Of a stretch of 64,000 nt of DNA, positions 57,206 to 64,000 are shown piece by piece (position 1 is the stretch's first letter; each line of letters opens with the position of its first letter). This stretch comes from an uncultured Actinomycetes bacterium (GTDB taxonomy: Bacteria; Actinomycetota; Acidimicrobiia; Acidimicrobiales; Acidimicrobilacustridaceae). The stretch is from positions 20,101 to 84,100 of the forward strand of contig CALBSE010000062.1 of assembly GCA_937927725.1 (NCBI GenBank), written 5' to 3'. The notes beneath the pieces were generated by a model. That model was not told the origin of the DNA. It did not search any database and saw nothing but the letters and a program-made list of their open reading frames with translations. The position numbers were made by a program, and so were the translations under genes.

Positions 57206-57903
57206 TGCTGATCGTTGGAATTGATACCGCAACTGTGCAGGTTTCTGTTGCCGTTGGTGGTCACGAAGGCGTGCTCGCAGCAACACAATCGAGTCGCGGT
57301 CGTCAGCATGCCGAAGTTCTGACTCCCGCTATTGAGTTCGCCTGCAAACAAGCTCGCATCGAACTGTCAGAAATCAGTGTTGTCGCTGTCGACCTTGGCC
57401 CTGGTTTGTTCACTGGGCTTCGCGTCGGCGTCGCAGCGGCAAAGGCCATGGCCTATGCCCTTGACGTTCCGATGATTGGCGTTCCAAGCCTCGACCTTCT
57501 GGCGTTCCCAGTCCGGTTCACTTCGCGCCTCATCGTCGCAACGATTGATGCGCGTCGCGGTGAACTCTTCTATGCCTTCTACCGCCAGGTCCCGGGTGGC
57601 ATTCAGCGCATTACCGATCATCAGGTCGGTAGTCCGGACGATCTTGCGTCTGAACTGATGGCGTCGGGCGAGGAATGCTTGCTTGTTGGCGATGGAGCCA
57701 TTCGCTACAGCGAAGTGTTCGATGGCTTGAAGAAATGCGAAATTGCAGAAGAAGGCTTTGCGTATCCCAACGCAACGTCGCTCGTAATGCTGGCCCATGC
57801 ACAAGCACTTCGAGAGCAGTGGGTAAAGCCTTGGGACCTCGAGCCCATGTATCTGCGCAAGCCCGATGCGGAAATCAACTGGTCGACGAGACCGGGCGTT
57901 TGA
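57205..57903 (+). CDS. tsaB: t6A biosynthesis protein TsaB
   Basis: TsaB is the inactive ASKHA paralogue that scaffolds TsaD. It is 232 aa. It begins MLIVGIDTATVQVSVAVGG and contains GRQHAEVLTPAIEFACKQAR and VDLGPGLFTGLRVGVAAAKA, the family's PGSFTGLR-like region. ATG 57205 shares a base with the tsaE stop. rimI follows after 2 bases. Confidence 0.95.
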   Translation: MLIVGIDTATVQVSVAVGGHEGVLAATQSSRGRQHAEVLTPAIEFACKQARIELSEISVVAVDLGPGLFTGLRVGVAAAKAMAYALDVPMIGVPSLDLLAFPVRFTSRLIVATIDARRGELFYAFYRQVPGGIQRITDHQVGSPDDLASELMASGEECLLVGDGAIRYSEVFDGLKKCEIAEEGFAYPNATSLVMLAHAQALREQWVKPWDLEPMYLRKPDAEINWSTRPGV

Positions 57904-57905
57904 CT

Positions 57906-58451
57906 ATGACGACTACGAATTCGATGGTGGCGATCACCACGATGCGACGACGCCATTTGCGCAACGTTCTTCGTATTGAGGAACAAACCAGTTCCACGCC
58001 ATGGTCCTTGGGGCTTTTCCTTGCTGAAGTTCGTCGCGACGAACGCGACTACATCGTTGCGCTGTCGGACCACGATGAGCGCGTTGTCGGCTTTGCCGGC
58101 CTGCTTTATGTCGTGGGCGAAGGTCACGTAACCACAGTCGCAGTTGACCCCGCGGCACAGGGTGCACGAATCGGCACGCGACTCATGCTCGAACTTGCTC
58201 GCCGAGCAATTGCACGTGGATCAGGCTCGATCACACTTGAAGTTCGTGCGTCAAACAAAGCTGCGCTGGCTCTCTATCGTCGCTTTGGTTTCGCACCCTC
58301 TGGTGTGCGCAAGGACTATTACAAAGACCCCACAGAAGACGCATTGGTCTTGTGGGCACATGACATCGATTCTCCCGAATACGCGGAACGCCTCGCGTTC
58401 ATTGAAGAACAACTTCCGGGTGCCCCGATCGAACAGAAGGAACCTGCATGA
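57906..58451 (+). CDS. rimI: Ribosomal-protein-alanine N-acetyltransferase RimI-like
   Basis: This 181-aa GNAT enzyme resembles RimI, which acetylates the N-terminal alanine of S18. Its acetyl-CoA motif is VAVDPAAQGARIGTRLM, followed by ITLEVRASNKAALALYRRFG and the typical GVRKDYYKDPTEDALVLW. The ~20-residue C-terminal tail is hydrophilic. The position between tsaB and tsaD is the usual one. The actual substrate is not proven; in actinobacteria RimI can be broader. Confidence 0.92.
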   Translation: MTTTNSMVAITTMRRRHLRNVLRIEEQTSSTPWSLGLFLAEVRRDERDYIVALSDHDERVVGFAGLLYVVGEGHVTTVAVDPAAQGARIGTRLMLELARRAIARGSGSITLEVRASNKAALALYRRFGFAPSGVRKDYYKDPTEDALVLWAHDIDSPEYAERLAFIEEQLPGAPIEQKEPA

Positions 58452-59458
58452 GCGGAACTCGCGTCCTCGGAATCGAAACAAGTTGCGACGAAACCGCCGC
58501 AGCGGTCGTCGTTGATGGCCATCATGTTCTTTCCTCAGTTGTTTCGAGCCAGATCGACCTTCACGCGCGCTACGGAGGCGTCGTTCCTGAAATCGCGAGC
58601 CGCGCGCATGTGGAACTTCTCATTCCTGTTGTTGCGCGCTCGTTGATTGAAGCGGGCATCCAGGACGATCACGTTGATGCAGTCGCGGCAACCGTTGGTC
58701 CCGGTCTCATCGGTGCGCTTCTCGTTGGCGTGAGCGCTGCAAAAGCTCTTGCCCTTGTTTGGGATGTTCCGTTTGTTGCCGTGAATCATCTCGAAGCGCA
58801 TCTCTACGCCGCGTTACTCGAAGATCCCGAGATCGAACTTCCTGTCGTTGTGTTGTTGGTGTCAGGTGGCCACACACTGCTCGTGCTTATGACAGGGCAT
58901 GGCCAGTACCGCGTGCTTGGTTCCACAATCGATGATGCCGCCGGTGAAGCCTTCGACAAGGTCGCTCGCTATCTCGGTCTCGGGTATCCCGGTGGACCTG
59001 CGATTGACGCCATCTCAATGGAAGGCGATCCGCAGGCGATGCAGTTCCCGCGTGCGATGCTCAACGAGGGCTATGACTTTTCGTTTTCTGGTCTCAAAAC
59101 CTCGGTCGTCAATCACGTGCGGCGTAATCCCGAGGTCCACACCGCTGATGTTGCGGCCGCCTTCCAGGAAGCGGTCGTTGACGTGCTCGTCACCAAAGCC
59201 CGCCGGGCCGCGCGCGACCATGGGGCCAAGGGCCTGTGCTTGGCGGGGGGAGTGGCGGCCAATTCGCTCCTGCGTGAGCGACTGCTCGATGCATGCGTGG
59301 CCGATGGTCTGCGTGCCTTCCTGCCCAGCCGGGCGATGTGCACCGACAATGCCGCCATGGTCGCTGCGGCCGGCTGGTATCGCCTCCAGTCTGATGGGCC
59401 ATCGCCGCTCGACACCGGGGCCGACCCCAATCTGCGCCTGGTTTCGACGCTGTCCTAA
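58448..59458 (+). CDS. tsaD: tRNA t6A37 threonylcarbamoyltransferase TsaD
   Basis: TsaD transfers threonylcarbamoyl to A37 of ANN-decoding tRNAs. It is 336 aa. It begins MSGTRVLGIETSCDETAAAV, with metal-site histidines in NHLEAHLYAAL and SRAHVELLIPVV, and the nucleotide motif LLVSGGHTLLVLM. GLCLAGGVAANSLLRERL and MCTDNAAMVAAAG follow. ATG 58448 overlaps rimI. With tsaB and tsaE adjacent, three of the four t6A genes are here; tsaC is not in the window. Confidence 0.97.
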   Translation: MSGTRVLGIETSCDETAAAVVVDGHHVLSSVVSSQIDLHARYGGVVPEIASRAHVELLIPVVARSLIEAGIQDDHVDAVAATVGPGLIGALLVGVSAAKALALVWDVPFVAVNHLEAHLYAALLEDPEIELPVVVLLVSGGHTLLVLMTGHGQYRVLGSTIDDAAGEAFDKVARYLGLGYPGGPAIDAISMEGDPQAMQFPRAMLNEGYDFSFSGLKTSVVNHVRRNPEVHTADVAAAFQEAVVDVLVTKARRAARDHGAKGLCLAGGVAANSLLRERLLDACVADGLRAFLPSRAMCTDNAAMVAAAGWYRLQSDGPSPLDTGADPNLRLVSTLS

Positions 59459-59474
59459 AAATCCTCCGCTCAGG

Positions 59475-59504
59475 TTGTGACCCCGGGGGTCGCGGGCCTA
59501 TCGT
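59475..59504 (+). promoter_or_regulatory. groESL promoter
   Basis: TTGTGA (59475-59480), an 18-base spacer and TATCGT (59499-59504) lie 78 bases before groES. The -10 abuts the CIRCE element, so HrcA bound there would block transcription. Confidence 0.6.
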
Positions 59505-59530
59505 TAGCAGTCCCACGCGGAGAGTGCTAA
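59504..59530 (+). promoter_or_regulatory. CIRCE element (HrcA operator)
   Basis: TTAGCAGTC-N9-GAGTGCTAA matches the CIRCE consensus (TTAGCACTC-N9-GAGTGCTAA) at all but one arm position. It lies between the promoter and groES, as expected for heat-inducible repression by HrcA. hrcA itself is not in the window. Confidence 0.92.
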
Positions 59531-59581
59531 GCGCTCGCATCCCGCGAGTGCTACTACCAACTGCCTACGGAGGCTCCAGCT

Positions 59582-59872
59582 ATGAACCTTCAGCCCCTCG
59601 AAGACCGCATCGTGGTCCTTCCCGGACAAAGCGAAGCAACGACCGCCAGCGGTCTGGTCATCCCCGACACCGCCAAAGAAAAGCCCCAGCAGGGTGAAGT
59701 TCTTGCCGTCGGCCCCGGCCGTCGCAGCGAACAGACCGGCGAGGTCATCCCTGTCGACGTGAAGAAGGGCGACACCGTCGTCTATTCAAAGTACGGCGGC
59801 ACCGAAATCACCGTCGATGGTCAAGACGTCCTCATCCTCAACGCCCGCGATGTCCTCGCGGTCATCAAGTGA
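59582..59872 (+). CDS. groS: Co-chaperonin GroES
   Basis: GroES caps the GroEL cage. It is 96 aa, beginning MNLQPLEDRIVVLPGQSEAT. It contains the mobile loop with TASGLVIPDTAKEKPQQGEV and ends LILNARDVLAVIK. ATG 59582 follows CGGAGGCTCCAGCT. groEL follows after 14 bases in one operon. Confidence 0.98.
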   Translation: MNLQPLEDRIVVLPGQSEATTASGLVIPDTAKEKPQQGEVLAVGPGRRSEQTGEVIPVDVKKGDTVVYSKYGGTEITVDGQDVLILNARDVLAVIK

Positions 59873-59886
59873 TCGGAAGCTGACAC

Positions 59887-61530
59887 ATGGCAAAGATGCT
59901 CAAGTTCGATGAGGACGCACGACGCGCCCTCGAAGCCGGTGTGAATGCACTGGCAGACGCCGTCAAGGTGACGCTCGGCCCGAAGGGTCGCAACGTCGTT
60001 CTTGACAAGAAGTTCGGTGCGCCGACAATCACCAACGATGGTGTTTCCATCGCTCGTGAAATTGAACTCGAAGATCCCTTCGAGAACATGGGTGCACAGC
60101 TGGTCAAGGAAGTTGCAACAAAGACCAACGACATCGCTGGCGACGGCACCACCACCGCCACCGTTCTTGCCCAGGCTCTCGTTCGCGAAGGTCTTCGCAA
60201 CGTTGCCGCCGGCGCAAGCCCGCTTGGCCTCAAGCGCGGTATCGAAAAGGCTGTTGCTTCTGCTGTTGAAAGCATCAAGAAGCAGGCCAAGGAGATCGAC
60301 GACAAGTCCGAGATCGCTCAGGTCGCCAGCATTTCCGCCGCCGACACCGTTATCGGTGGCGTCATCGCCGACGCAATCGACAAGGTCGGCAAGGATGGCG
60401 TTGTCACCGTTGAAGAGTCCAACACTTTCGGCATGGATCTCGACTTCGTTGAGGGCATGCAGTTCGATAAGGGCTACCTGTCCCCGTACTTCGTTTCTGA
60501 CCTTGAGCGTCAGGAAGCAGTACTCGACAACCCCTACATCCTCTTCGTGAATTCGAAGATCTCATCGGTGCAGGACATGCTTCCCGTGCTCGAGAAGGTC
60601 ATGCAGTCGGGCAAGCCCCTTCTGATCATCGCCGAGGACGTCGACGGCGAAGCCCTTGCCACCCTCGTGGTGAACAAGATCCGTGGCACGTTCAACTCCG
60701 TTGCCGTCAAGGCTCCGGGCTTCGGCGAGCGCCGTAAGGCAATGCTTGCTGACATGGCCATCCTCACCGGCGGCCAGGTCATCAGCGAAGAGATCGGCCT
60801 CAAGCTCGACTCGGCCACCCTCGACCTTCTCGGCACCGCCCGCAAGGTTGTTGTGACCAAGGACGAAACCACCATCGTTGAAGGCGCTGGCGAATCCGCC
60901 GACGTCAACGGTCGTGTTGCGCAGATCAAGCGAGAGATCGAAGACACCGATTCCGATTGGGATCGCGAGAAGCTCCAGGAGCGCCTTGCGAAGCTTTCGG
61001 GCGGCGTTGCGGTCATCAAGGTTGGCGCAGCCACCGAGGTTGAACTCAAGGAAAAGAAGCACCGCATCGAAGACGCGCTCAGCGCAACTCGTGCAGCTAT
61101 CGAAGAAGGTGTTGTCGCCGGTGGCGGTACCGCACTTCTCCGTGCACGTGCATCGCTGAACAAGACCATCGATTCACTTGAAGGCGACGAAGCCACTGGC
61201 GCCCGCGCTGTCTACCGTGCGCTCGAGGCTCCGGCCCGACTCATTGCTGACAACGCTGGCCACGAAGGTGCTGTCATCGTTCAGCAGGTCGAAGCCGCAA
61301 AGGGCTCGACCGGATTCAACGCTGCAACTGGCGAGATGGTTGACCTCCTCAAGGCTGGCGTCATCGACCCGGCCAAGGTCACCCGCGCCGCACTGCAGAA
61401 CGCAGCATCCATCGCTGCGCTGCTCCTCACCACCGAAGCACTCGTCGCCGATAAGCCCGACGATGGCGCCGGTGCTGCAGCTGCTGCTGCCGCCATGGGC
61501 GGTATGGGTGGCATGGGCGGAATGATGTAA
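59887..61530 (+). CDS. groL: Chaperonin GroEL
   Basis: The 60-kDa chaperonin folds client proteins in an ATP-driven cage. It is 547 aa. It begins MAKMLKFDEDARRALEAGVN, with the ATP site GDGTTTATVLAQALVREGLR and VTLGPKGRNVVLDKKFGAPT. Later blocks include GGVAVIKVGAATEVELKEKK and the end MGGMGGMGGMM, the flexible GGM tail of the main GroEL type. The tail indicates the housekeeping, co-chaperonin-dependent form. Confidence 0.98.
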   Translation: MAKMLKFDEDARRALEAGVNALADAVKVTLGPKGRNVVLDKKFGAPTITNDGVSIAREIELEDPFENMGAQLVKEVATKTNDIAGDGTTTATVLAQALVREGLRNVAAGASPLGLKRGIEKAVASAVESIKKQAKEIDDKSEIAQVASISAADTVIGGVIADAIDKVGKDGVVTVEESNTFGMDLDFVEGMQFDKGYLSPYFVSDLERQEAVLDNPYILFVNSKISSVQDMLPVLEKVMQSGKPLLIIAEDVDGEALATLVVNKIRGTFNSVAVKAPGFGERRKAMLADMAILTGGQVISEEIGLKLDSATLDLLGTARKVVVTKDETTIVEGAGESADVNGRVAQIKREIEDTDSDWDREKLQERLAKLSGGVAVIKVGAATEVELKEKKHRIEDALSATRAAIEEGVVAGGGTALLRARASLNKTIDSLEGDEATGARAVYRALEAPARLIADNAGHEGAVIVQQVEAAKGSTGFNAATGEMVDLLKAGVIDPAKVTRAALQNAASIAALLLTTEALVADKPDDGAGAAAAAAAMGGMGGMGGMM

Positions 61531-61554
61531 GTCAACCCTCACGGGTTGTTCGCA

Positions 61555-61590
61555 ACGGCCGGTCCTTCGGGGCCGGCCGTTTGCGTTTTG
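61555..61590 (+). terminator. groEL terminator
   Basis: ACGGCCGG-tccttcgggg-CCGGCCGT (61555-61580) is an 8-bp GC-rich stem followed by TTTGCGTTTTG. It closes the groESL operon. The T-rich tail repeats TTGCGTTTTG twice. Confidence 0.8.
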
Positions 61591-61673
61591 TTGCGTTTTG
61601 TTGCGTTCACTGTGTGTTCACTTGGGTTTCCTATGGTCTGCGCAGTTATCAGCACCTAGGACCTCATCCGCTC

Positions 61674-64000
61674 ATGTCGCGAGTTCGATTCCCCAACTTG
61701 ATGGTTGTTGTGGTCATCGTGATCTGTCTCGTCGCGGCATCGAGCGGCCTTGTAGCGACGATGTCAGCAGCGCTTCGAGCGTCATCGTTCTCGCCAGTAT
61801 CGGTGCCCGTGGTGGCCACGGCGGTTACCTCGGGTGACTATCACTCCTGCGCACGTATCAGCACCGGTGGCATTAAATGCTGGGGGAATGGACCACCGGC
61901 ATTGTTGGGGGCAGGACCCACCGTGGGTGGAAGCTCCGTTCCTGTCGATGTTCTCACCATCACCGATGCAACCGCAGTATCGGCGGGGGGTGCGTCAACA
62001 TGCGCAATTGTGACTGGCGGAGCAGTCAAGTGTTGGGGGTTGAACTCTTCAGGGCAGTTGGGTGACGGCACAAGAGACGATCAGTCAATCCCGGTACCAG
62101 TGGTCGGCCTGACCGAAGCGGTGACGCAAGTCGTTGTTGGTGCAGCGCACGCGTGTGCACTCACTGTCTCGGGTGGGGTGAAGTGTTGGGGTAAGAACGA
62201 CGACCAGCGACTTGGCGACCCAACCTTTCCGCTCGGGTCGTACTCAACGACTCCGGTATCGGTGCTCGGCCTCGAACCTGGCGTGACGTCGATCTCCGCA
62301 GGAGTGAATCACACGTGTGCGGTCGTCAACGGTGGAGCGAAGTGTTGGGGACGAAACGAGTACGGCGCGCTCGGCGGAAGTTCGAATGGCGAACTTGTGC
62401 AAGTGCAGACGTTGACGAGCGGCGTCGTTGCCGTCGGAGCGGGCCAGGTTCATTCATGTGCGCTGATGGCCACGGGAATCGTGAATTGCTGGGGTGCGGG
62501 ATGGGGTGGAGGTGGCCTTGGTCGCGGACCGGCCGGTCCCGATGGCGATCCTGTACCCGGTCCTGTCGTCAATCTCTCCAACGCGGTGTCACTGGACGTC
62601 GGCCCGTCGATCTCCTGTGCCGTTACCGCGTCGAGCGAAGTGAAGTGCTGGGGACTGAATAGTTCCGGACGTTTCGCGATGGGCGATCCCAACAACGCGT
62701 GGTACAACTCGCCACAACTTGCGACGGGTTATCCCGATTCCACGCAGATCAGTAGCGGCGATGGACACACGTGTGCTCTCACCAGTCGCGGCAAAGTTCG
62801 CTGTTCCGGAAGTAATTGGAATGGCGCCTTAGGTGCAGGAAACGTTCCCGATCAGGACAACGGCATTGACGTCATTGGAATCGATGGGACGCCTCCGCCA
62901 AGCCCGTTAAAGCTCATGTTCGATCCAGTCGTGACATCTTGCGGAACGTCAACGGCTGGTGTGGTGTTATCGGGAAATGTCGCTGCGACAATTGACTGGG
63001 GCGACACAACGAATGATGTTGTCTCCGCGGACGGAACCACCGAACACACCTACTCCGACTCATTGGCGCATGAGATCTCAATCTCAGGTTCCGCGGGGCA
63101 CTTTTCTGCGTCTACCGGACTTCTAGGTGCAAACTGCGTCACGGAAGTCTCGCAATGGGGAACGCTTGGACTCACGAGCCTTTCCAGTGCGTTCAACAAC
63201 TTGCGCAATTTGGTCGCAGTGCCAGAAGACTTGCCCTACACCGTCACTGATGTGAGTTCGATGTTTGAGGCGACCACAGCGTTCAATCAGGACATTTCAA
63301 ATTGGGACACATCGCACGTTACGAACATGAGCGCGATGTTTTCTTGGACACAAAGTTTTAACCAACCGTTGGCGTCTTGGAATGTCTCGAACGTTACGAA
63401 CATGGCGTACATGTTCAACAATGCATCGTCGTTCAATCAGCCCATCAACTCGTGGGACACGGCAAAGGTCGGAGCATTCCGAGCAATGTTCTGGGGTGCA
63501 TCAGCATTCGACCAATCGTTACCAAATTGGAGTTTCGCTTCTGCACACGTAGCGGCGCTCTGGCAGTTTGTGGGGAGCGGAGGTCTGAGTCGAGAAAATT
63601 TCAGTACGTCACTCATCGGTTGGGCATCTCGTGCGCAAAACAGTGGCGTCATGGCGTACTTCGGAGTTGAGTATCTGGCAAGTGCCTCGGATGCGGTGGC
63701 AAACCTTCGCTCCAAGGGCTGGGACATCCGCGGAACCTCTCTCTACGTACCTCCCACGACGACGACGTCAACCACAACGACGACTGAACCGCCGACGACG
63801 AGCACAACGACGACTGAACCGCCGACGTCAACCACAACGACGACCGAACCACCGACGACGACCACCACTTCGACATCGACAACATCAACAACGCTTCCCC
63901 CGTCAACGACGACCACGAGTAGTTCGACAACAACTTCGACAACAACTTCGACAACAACTTCGACAACAACTTCGACAACAACTTCGACAACAACTTCGAC
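61674..64000 (+). CDS. Exported RCC1-propeller/DUF285 protein with Thr/Ser-rich stalk, 3'-truncated by window edge
   Basis: The frame is open from ATG 61674 to the window end (775 codons). Residues ~8-35 form a signal peptide or anchor (LMVVVVIVICLVAASSG). Seven RCC1-type repeats follow to ~residue 400, each with a HxCA strand and a KCWG motif (for example HACALTVSGGVKCWGKN), enough for a seven-bladed beta-propeller. A beta-rich segment (~410-490, ATIDWGDTTND) comes next, then DUF285 (BspA-like) repeats with SSMF, AFNQ and NWDTS elements (~520-620). From ~684 the sequence is nearly all Thr, Ser and Pro with EPPTT units, a wall-spanning or glycosylated stalk. It is probably a surface adhesin; that role is inferred. 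Confidence 0.85.
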   Translation, partial: MSRVRFPNLMVVVVIVICLVAASSGLVATMSAALRASSFSPVSVPVVATAVTSGDYHSCARISTGGIKCWGNGPPALLGAGPTVGGSSVPVDVLTITDATAVSAGGASTCAIVTGGAVKCWGLNSSGQLGDGTRDDQSIPVPVVGLTEAVTQVVVGAAHACALTVSGGVKCWGKNDDQRLGDPTFPLGSYSTTPVSVLGLEPGVTSISAGVNHTCAVVNGGAKCWGRNEYGALGGSSNGELVQVQTLTSGVVAVGAGQVHSCALMATGIVNCWGAGWGGGGLGRGPAGPDGDPVPGPVVNLSNAVSLDVGPSISCAVTASSEVKCWGLNSSGRFAMGDPNNAWYNSPQLATGYPDSTQISSGDGHTCALTSRGKVRCSGSNWNGALGAGNVPDQDNGIDVIGIDGTPPPSPLKLMFDPVVTSCGTSTAGVVLSGNVAATIDWGDTTNDVVSADGTTEHTYSDSLAHEISISGSAGHFSASTGLLGANCVTEVSQWGTLGLTSLSSAFNNLRNLVAVPEDLPYTVTDVSSMFEATTAFNQDISNWDTSHVTNMSAMFSWTQSFNQPLASWNVSNVTNMAYMFNNASSFNQPINSWDTAKVGAFRAMFWGASAFDQSLPNWSFASAHVAALWQFVGSGGLSRENFSTSLIGWASRAQNSGVMAYFGVEYLASASDAVANLRSKGWDIRGTSLYVPPTTTTSTTTTTEPPTTSTTTTEPPTSTTTTTEPPTTTTTSTSTTSTTLPPSTTTTSSSTTTSTTTSTTTSTTTSTTTSTTTS
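63922..64000 (+). repeat. 12-base tandem repeat in the stalk of the surface protein
   Basis: TCGACAACAACT repeats in tandem from about 63922 to the window edge (over six units), encoding Ser-Thr-Thr-Thr. A less regular repeat of Thr/Pro codons precedes it from ~63750. The unit is a multiple of three, so copy changes keep the frame. The array continues past the window. Confidence 0.93.

Noticed and set aside
63750..64000. Possible CRISPR array at the end of the window
   Set aside because: The repeats are 12 bases, contiguous, without unique spacers, and encode Thr/Ser within an open frame.

Overview
The window looks like one contiguous stretch of an actinobacterial chromosome, most probably from class Acidimicrobiia (an inference from protein character and gene order, not from a search). 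The markers are moderate-to-high GC, GTG and TTG starts on essential genes, zinc-type S14, a CIRCE/HrcA groESL operon, a glmM-glmS-acpS-nnr-alr-tsa block, and -10 boxes of the form TAGGNT.

Layout. (1) 1-4540: the end of an unknown gene, acetyl-CoA synthetase (acs) with a coupled HAD phosphatase, and on the minus strand a GNAT acetyltransferase, tRNA-Tyr and the YajQ-family protein. (2) 4574-19360: tRNA-Thr, tRNA-Met, tuf copy 1, rpmG, an ECF sigma/anti-sigma pair, tRNA-Trp, secE, nusG, rplKA, an L10-type leader, rplJL, rpoBC. (3) 19465-24168: the str operon rpsL-rpsG-fusA-tuf copy 2-rpsJ, closed by a terminator. (4) 24289-25911: an SDR oxidoreductase and a DUF5615/DUF433-type toxin-antitoxin pair sitting between rpsJ and rplC. 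(5) 26262-38227: a new promoter, then rplC to rplO, secY, adk, map. (6) 38254-43121: a surface-glycan island of two large divergent genes (FkbM methyltransferase; FkbM-GT4-methyltransferase fusion) inserted between map and infA. (7) 43305-48422: infA (CTG start), rpmJ, rpsM-K-D, rpoA, rplQ, truA, rplM, rpsI. (8) 48440-61530: glmM, a giant GlmS-like protein, an AcpS-NnrE-NnrD fusion, a CBS protein, alr, the t6A genes tsaE-tsaB-rimI-tsaD, groES-groEL. (9) 61674-64000: an exported RCC1-propeller/DUF285 protein with a Thr/Ser-rich stalk, running off the window.

Most of the window is core information processing: transcription (rpoA, rpoB, rpoC, nusG), ribosome and translation factors, protein export (secE, secY), N-terminal processing (map), cell-wall precursor supply (glmM, glmS, alr), tRNA t6A modification and the chaperonin. 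The interest lies in departures from the core. The two tuf genes are identical. RpoC has lost three of the four cysteines of its second zinc site. L22 carries a His-Asp repeat tail. infA lacks any ATG, GTG or TTG start. GlmS is about twice normal length. AcpS is fused to both NAD(P)HX-repair enzymes. Two accessory insertions interrupt the ribosomal supercluster. No transposase, integrase or CRISPR array was seen.
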